From CAYXUG01 sp964468655 (GTDB lineage: Bacteria > Fidelibacterota > Marinisomatia > Marinisomatales > CAYXUG01): a DNA stretch of 17,681 nt. Shown here piece after piece: positions 14,900 to 17,681 of the stretch; positions within the stretch are counted from its first letter, which is position 1, and the number at the start of each line of letters is the position of its first letter. The stretch covers positions 1 to 17,681 of the forward strand of contig CAYXUG010000044.1 of NCBI GenBank assembly GCA_964468655.1. The letters are read 5' to 3'. A model generated the notes under the pieces. That model did no database searches and was not told where the DNA came from. It worked only from the letters and a program-made list of their open reading frames with translations. The position numbers and the translations under genes are program-made.

Positions 14900-17582
14900 A
14901 CAATGTTTACCTGTTAGTATACTACTTTCGTTTTTTCTTTTTAAACCACTCTTTCCCCAAGACACAAACCAACCTGTAAATTTTTTGTATTCCAATACTT
15001 CTCTTGAGAGTAGTCTGGAATCACTTATCGAAAAATACCGGTTATCAATCGTGTATCTTGATCATCAGGTCCAAGGCAAAATCATAAATTCTGAATGTGT
15101 TGACTGCTCAGGTGATGAAGCGTTAACTAAACTTCTTGAGGGTACCTCTCTAATTTGGGTGAAAAATGGAGATCAGTATATCATACAAGCTTTGACAGAT
15201 GTATTGCCCAATGGATATGAAATCGGTGGATATGTAAGGGATAAATCATCAAAGGAATTCATACCATTCGCGAATGTTTTTATAAAAAACTCCTATATAG
15301 GAGATATTACAAATGAGAGTGGATATTTTTCTCTCATTAATGTGATGGCAGATATTTGCACTCTCACCGTTTCCTATATCGGATACAAACCAGAAAACGA
15401 AATTATCCGTTGGGCTGATGTCAAGGATAATTTAATTCATATAGAATTAGAGCCGAGGGTAATCAGTACAGCAGGTATTACCGTCAAAGGAGAATACTTG
15501 GAATATATGGATCAAACATCCGAACCTAACAGGATTTCCTTTTCTCCCCGGCATATCAATTCTCTTCCCAAATTGGGTGAGACTGATCTATTCCGTTCCT
15601 TACAATTGCTGCCTGGAGTGCTTGTGGGAAATGCAGGATCAGCGGGATTGTATATTCGCGGCGGAACACCTGATCAGAATCTAATATTGCTGGATGGTAT
15701 TTCTATTTATCAGACGGACCACTTTTTTGGATTTTACAGTTCTATTAATGCATCTGCTGTAAAGGATATCCAGGTATACAAAGGAGGTTATCCTGCCAAA
15801 TATGGGGGGCGTGTTTCAAGTGTAATCACAATGACTGGGAAGACTGGAAATACAGACCTAACCAAGTATAATCTTAATCTTAATTTATTAAGCACGGGCA
15901 TATCAATTGAGCAACCGTTGTTTGGCAGAGGAAGTATTTTTCTTTCAGCACGGAGTTCCTATTCAGATTACTACAAGACAAAATTATATGATAAAATCTA
16001 TAATTTTTTAATCAGCGGTGAGGGATTAAATATTGGTTCGGAAAGTGGTAACCCTGAAGAATATAAATCGACTTATACACCGGATTTTTCATTTCAAGAC
16101 TTTAATGGGAAAATAATGTTTCTCCCAACAGAACAGGATATTTTTTCTATTAGTTATTACCAGGGACAGGATAATCTTGTTGAATTCAGAAATTATATTT
16201 TTATAGAAAAAGAAAATGAGACTTTTACCACTGGTTCTGAAAATATTGATACTGACTGGGGAAATGAAGGTGCCGGATTATTGTGGTCACGAAGATGGAA
16301 GTTTCCGCTTTATTCAAAAATAAATATTTCACAATCAATTTATGAAAGTAAAAGTCTATTCAATTCTCACTGGGTTGGGCCTGAAGGTGATTTCATAGAT
16401 TATTCTACGTTGGGGATTAACAAAATAAAAGATAATTCATTTAGATTTGATAATGAATTTAGTTTTTCCAATTCTCATAATTTTAATTTTGGTATACAAG
16501 TAAAGAAATTCAATACCGAATACAATGAAACAAATGAATATATAATTTATTTAGTTGAAAATCTTGATACAACATATTTACCATTAGGTCAACCAGTAGA
16601 TCAAGAAATGAGGGGAAGTTTGAGCTCATTTTATTTCATGGATCAATGGAAATGGAAAAACATATTTATATTTGATTTTGGTTTACGAGTATCAGAATAT
16701 AACAAGACATCAGAAAAATATTTTGAACCCAGGTTTTCATTTAATTTTACAAAGGGTAATTTTTATAAAATAACAGGACATGTGGGAAGATACCACCAAT
16801 TTATGCATCGGTTTAGCAATGATTATATCAGTAATGGCAGTAGATTTGTTTGGATGCTCTCAAATGATAATTTAATGCCTATATTATCAGACCATTACAG
16901 TTTAGGTATCCAATATGTAAAACCTGGAATTTCAATGAGTACTGTACTGTATTATCGTACATATGAGAACTTAGCAGACTTTTCTTCTCTGGATACACCG
17001 AATTATACTTATGATGATAGTCTCAATTTGGTACGTTTCGGTTCAGGTAAAGTTAAAGGATACGAAATTCTACTTCACAAAAAAAGTGGATTCATAAACG
17101 GGTGGGCAAGCTATAATTATACTCAGGTAAATCATTTATTTCCTGAACAAAATGGAGGATATGATTTTCTTGCAGAATTTGATAGAGCACATGAATTCAA
17201 ATGTGTAGCAATCAGTTCCTTAGGTCCGTGGAGTCTTACAGCTTCGTGGGTTGTTTCCTCTGGCAGGGTAATTACACCGACTGACAGTTTATACATTGAT
17301 TTTGATGAAAATGATAAATTAATCCTTGTCAGTCGACCTTCTTCGAAAAATAGTGATCAACTACAACTTTTGGATCGGTTAGATATTTCTGTTTCTTACC
17401 GAGTCAGTTTGTCTTCATTTAGTTGTGAAGTAGGGCTATCAATTTATAATATTTTTAATAGAAAAAATATCAGTCACCGAAGGTATGTATTTTTTAAAGA
17501 TAATGGGGAAGACAAAATTATACCTACCGATGTAACCACATTAGGCATCACTCCAACTTTATATATTCAGTTTAACAATTAA
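14871..17582 (+). CDS. TonB-dependent outer-membrane receptor with N-terminal STN signalling domain and carboxypeptidase-like regulatory domain
   Basis: A 903-residue active outer-membrane importer and transducer. Residues 1-30 are a signal peptide (PVSILLSFFLFKPLFPQ). The STN domain spans about 40-107 (LESLIEKYRLSIVYLDHQV, GDQYIIQ) and signals to FecR. A CarboxypepD_reg-like domain covers about 117-195 (GYVRDKSSKEFIPFANVFIK, GYFSLINV, VSYIGYKP). The plug is at about 228-325 (RSLQLLPGVLVG, LYIRGGTPDQNLILLDGI, FFGFYSSINASAVKDIQVYK, GGYPAKYGGRVSSVI). The rest is a 22-strand-type barrel ending TLYIQFNN. The only acceptable start is a TTG at 14871, after an in-frame stop at 14850; no ATG or GTG precedes the signal peptide. 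It overlaps fecR by 29 bases, so translation is probably coupled. The plug type resembles FCB receptors that are often followed by DUF4249 or SusD genes, none of which is in view. The ligand is unknown; peptides are suggested by the neighbouring peptidases. Confidence 0.92.
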   Translation: MKITNTFSIKQCLPVSILLSFFLFKPLFPQDTNQPVNFLYSNTSLESSLESLIEKYRLSIVYLDHQVQGKIINSECVDCSGDEALTKLLEGTSLIWVKNGDQYIIQALTDVLPNGYEIGGYVRDKSSKEFIPFANVFIKNSYIGDITNESGYFSLINVMADICTLTVSYIGYKPENEIIRWADVKDNLIHIELEPRVISTAGITVKGEYLEYMDQTSEPNRISFSPRHINSLPKLGETDLFRSLQLLPGVLVGNAGSAGLYIRGGTPDQNLILLDGISIYQTDHFFGFYSSINASAVKDIQVYKGGYPAKYGGRVSSVITMTGKTGNTDLTKYNLNLNLLSTGISIEQPLFGRGSIFLSARSSYSDYYKTKLYDKIYNFLISGEGLNIGSESGNPEEYKSTYTPDFSFQDFNGKIMFLPTEQDIFSISYYQGQDNLVEFRNYIFIEKENETFTTGSENIDTDWGNEGAGLLWSRRWKFPLYSKINISQSIYESKSLFNSHWVGPEGDFIDYSTLGINKIKDNSFRFDNEFSFSNSHNFNFGIQVKKFNTEYNETNEYIIYLVENLDTTYLPLGQPVDQEMRGSLSSFYFMDQWKWKNIFIFDFGLRVSEYNKTSEKYFEPRFSFNFTKGNFYKITGHVGRYHQFMHRFSNDYISNGSRFVWMLSNDNLMPILSDHYSLGIQYVKPGISMSTVLYYRTYENLADFSSLDTPNYTYDDSLNLVRFGSGKVKGYEILLHKKSGFINGWASYNYTQVNHLFPEQNGGYDFLAEFDRAHEFKCVAISSLGPWSLTASWVVSSGRVITPTDSLYIDFDENDKLILVSRPSSKNSDQLQLLDRLDISVSYRVSLSSFSCEVGLSIYNIFNRKNISHRRYVFFKDNGEDKIIPTDVTTLGITPTLYIQFNN

Positions 17583-17681
17583 TTATAACAAGTAAACTTA
17601 TTACTTGGGTGGAACCTACTGTGTAAATAAGTGTCTTACCATAGACATGGTTTACAGTTTTGGGAGTTAAAGAAGCCATGG
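17583..17681. other. Downstream non-coding tail with two hairpins and a possible next start codon
   Basis: After the receptor stop, CAAGTAA (17589-17595) and TTACTTG (17601-17607) form a 7-bp stem with a 5-base loop and no T-run. Further on, ACCAT-AGAC-ATGGT (17638-17651) is nested within ACTGTGTAAA (17618-17627) and TTTACAGT (17651-17658), followed by TTT. This could be a weak terminator or a leader structure. GGGAG (17662-17666) lies 11 bases before an ATG at 17678, which may begin the next gene; only four bases of it are visible. Confidence 0.35.

Noticed and set aside
1..17681. CRISPR arrays, tRNA or rRNA genes, transposases, phage genes
   Set aside because: I found no regularly spaced direct repeats, no cloverleaf candidates and no such protein families. 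The only repeats are the short palindromic elements listed.

Overview
The window most resembles a Gram-negative member of the FCB group, probably Candidatus Marinimicrobia (SAR406) or a close relative. The evidence is: three secreted proteins ending in the 'YPNPFN... KMxLLK' C-terminal sorting domain used by type IX secretion; a dockerin-like repeat and a cysteine/WxGD motif of the kind common in Marinimicrobia secreted proteins; a FecI/FecR/TonB-receptor signalling set; and AT-rich DNA with a mix of Shine-Dalgarno and SD-less starts. This placement is inference, because there is no rRNA in the window.

Layout. 1-7764 (+) is a branched-chain amino-acid-type (Liv/HAAT) ABC transporter operon: the tail of a LivM permease, a LivK-like binding lipoprotein, LivG and LivF ATPases, and a long-chain acyl-CoA synthetase coupled to livF. 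Between livK and livG sit two much more AT-rich genes for exported proteins: an M43 (pappalysin-type) metalloprotease with a sorting domain, and a small cysteine-rich dockerin protein. 7765-8018 is the gap between convergent genes and is filled with fragments of several short palindromic repeat families, including two diverged copies of one element in inverted orientation. 8019-13299 (-) is a two-gene operon of secreted peptidases: an M14 zinc carboxypeptidase (first) and a C25 gingipain-type cysteine peptidase (second). 13369-17582 (+), divergent from it, is an ECF sigma factor, a FecR-type anti-sigma regulator and a TonB-dependent receptor with an N-terminal STN signalling domain. The final 99 bases are non-coding, with two hairpins and possibly the start codon of a further gene.

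How they may work together (inference). Secreted M43, C25 and M14 peptidases would digest extracellular protein. The outer-membrane TonB receptor would import a product and report its occupancy through STN-FecR-ECF sigma. The Liv-type ABC transporter would take amino acids or other small carboxylates across the inner membrane, with CoA activation by the adjacent ligase. The arrangement recalls the functional pairing of gingipains with the RagAB peptide importer in Porphyromonas, but no SusD/RagB-like gene and no type IX secretion machinery is present in this window.

No tRNA, rRNA, CRISPR array, transposase or phage gene was seen.
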